6,893 nt of DNA, from assembly GCA_002432565.1 (NCBI GenBank), contig DJFP01000048.1, positions 9,928-16,820 on the forward strand. The letters run 5' to 3'. The position numbers and the translations under genes were made by a program. This DNA is from Flavobacteriales bacterium UBA5869. Lineage in GTDB: Bacteria > Bacteroidota > Bacteroidia > Flavobacteriales_D > Crocinitomicaceae. Each line of letters opens with the position of its first letter. The stretch's first letter is position 1. Shown here one piece after another: positions 6,755 through 6,893 of the stretch. Below the pieces are notes generated by a model. The model was given only the letters and a program-made list of their open reading frames with translations. It was not told the origin of the DNA and ran no database searches.

Positions 6755-6788
6755 GAAACGGGATTGTCTGCTCTGACACTCCCGTTTC
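6755..6788 (-). terminator. Strong hairpin, probable terminator of the RNA ligase gene
   Basis: On the - strand GAAACGGG pairs with CCCGTTTC. The stem continues inwards with A-T, one mismatch, then TGTC with GACA, closing a 6-base AGAGCA loop. That is 13 pairs and one mismatch within 34 bases. It begins 12 bases after the ligase stop codon. The following TTGCTACCTTTG is only moderately T-rich, so termination may be partial. The element also covers the expected -33 region of the HD promoter, so an operator role is an alternative. Confidence 0.55.
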
Positions 6789-6800
6789 AAAGATTGCTTT

Positions 6801-6893
6801 TTAGCGTTTGATTCCAAAGTCGCGTTTACGGATCTTGCACATGCGCCCGTCTGAAACATGGTGGAATACAATTCCTTCGATATTCATTGCAGG
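6801..6893 (-). CDS. C-terminal end of a probable ATP-dependent RNA ligase (nucleotidyltransferase superfamily), truncated by the window edge
   Basis: Only the last 30 codons and the stop are inside the window; the frame is open to base 6893. The fragment contains EGIVFHH (residues 6-12 of the visible part), matching nucleotidyltransferase motif IV (EGhh). It also has KIRKRDFG (20-27), matching motif V (K-h-K/R-x-x-D). Together with DGRM between them, this is the pattern of the small RNA-ligase families (RNA ligase/DUF5565-like). The protein ends three residues after motif V, so no extra C-terminal domain follows. These enzymes seal nicked or broken RNA using a covalent lysyl-AMP intermediate; the catalytic lysine would lie outside the window. 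The call rests on two short motifs and is therefore moderate. Confidence 0.55.
   Translation of the reverse strand, partial: PAMNIEGIVFHHVSDGRMCKIRKRDFGIKR

Noticed and set aside
6723..6779. GTG start at 6779 adding 19 residues to the HD protein
   Set aside because: The extension overlaps the TACCTTTG promoter box and part of the hairpin; the HD family normally begins at a position like the ATG at 6722.

Overview
The window looks like chromosomal DNA of a Bacteroidota member, probably of the Flavobacteriales/Cytophagales kind. I base this on four things: a TonB-dependent receptor carrying an N-terminal carboxypeptidase-regulatory-like domain, a TAnnTTTG-type -7 promoter box, little sign of Shine-Dalgarno sequences before the starts, and the protein families present. 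Genus assignment is not possible from the sequence alone. I saw no RNA genes, insertion sequences, CRISPR arrays or phage genes.

Left part (1-3928, + strand): a tightly coupled operon of three genes whose upstream part lies outside the window. It encodes a PQQ-dependent sugar (glucose/sorbosone-type) dehydrogenase lacking its N-terminus, a small monohaem cytochrome c, and a TonB-dependent outer-membrane receptor. Both junctions are ATGA stop/start overlaps, so the three products are likely made together. The simplest model is a periplasmic sugar or aldehyde oxidation unit. The dehydrogenase passes electrons to the cytochrome, and the receptor brings in the substrate or, more interestingly, the PQQ cofactor itself. 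A small DUF1801 protein gene follows at 3970-4395 on the same strand.

Right part (4529-6893, - strand): three leftward genes. These are a secreted alpha/beta-hydrolase esterase with a helical, probably TPR-like C-terminal half; an HD-domain phosphohydrolase of the YfbR/HDDC2 type; and, at the window edge, the last 30 residues of a probable ATP-dependent RNA ligase ending just after nucleotidyltransferase motif V. A 14-pair hairpin between the ligase and HD genes probably ends ligase transcription and abuts a clear Bacteroidota -7 box for the HD gene. That box also fixes the HD start at an internal ATG rather than an upstream GTG.

The two halves converge at 4396-4528, an AT-rich gap with dyad symmetries that probably serve as terminators. 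The gap at 5927-6128 holds the esterase promoter region and two weak dyads. The most interesting material is the dehydrogenase-cytochrome-receptor operon and the truncated ligase next to an HD phosphohydrolase.
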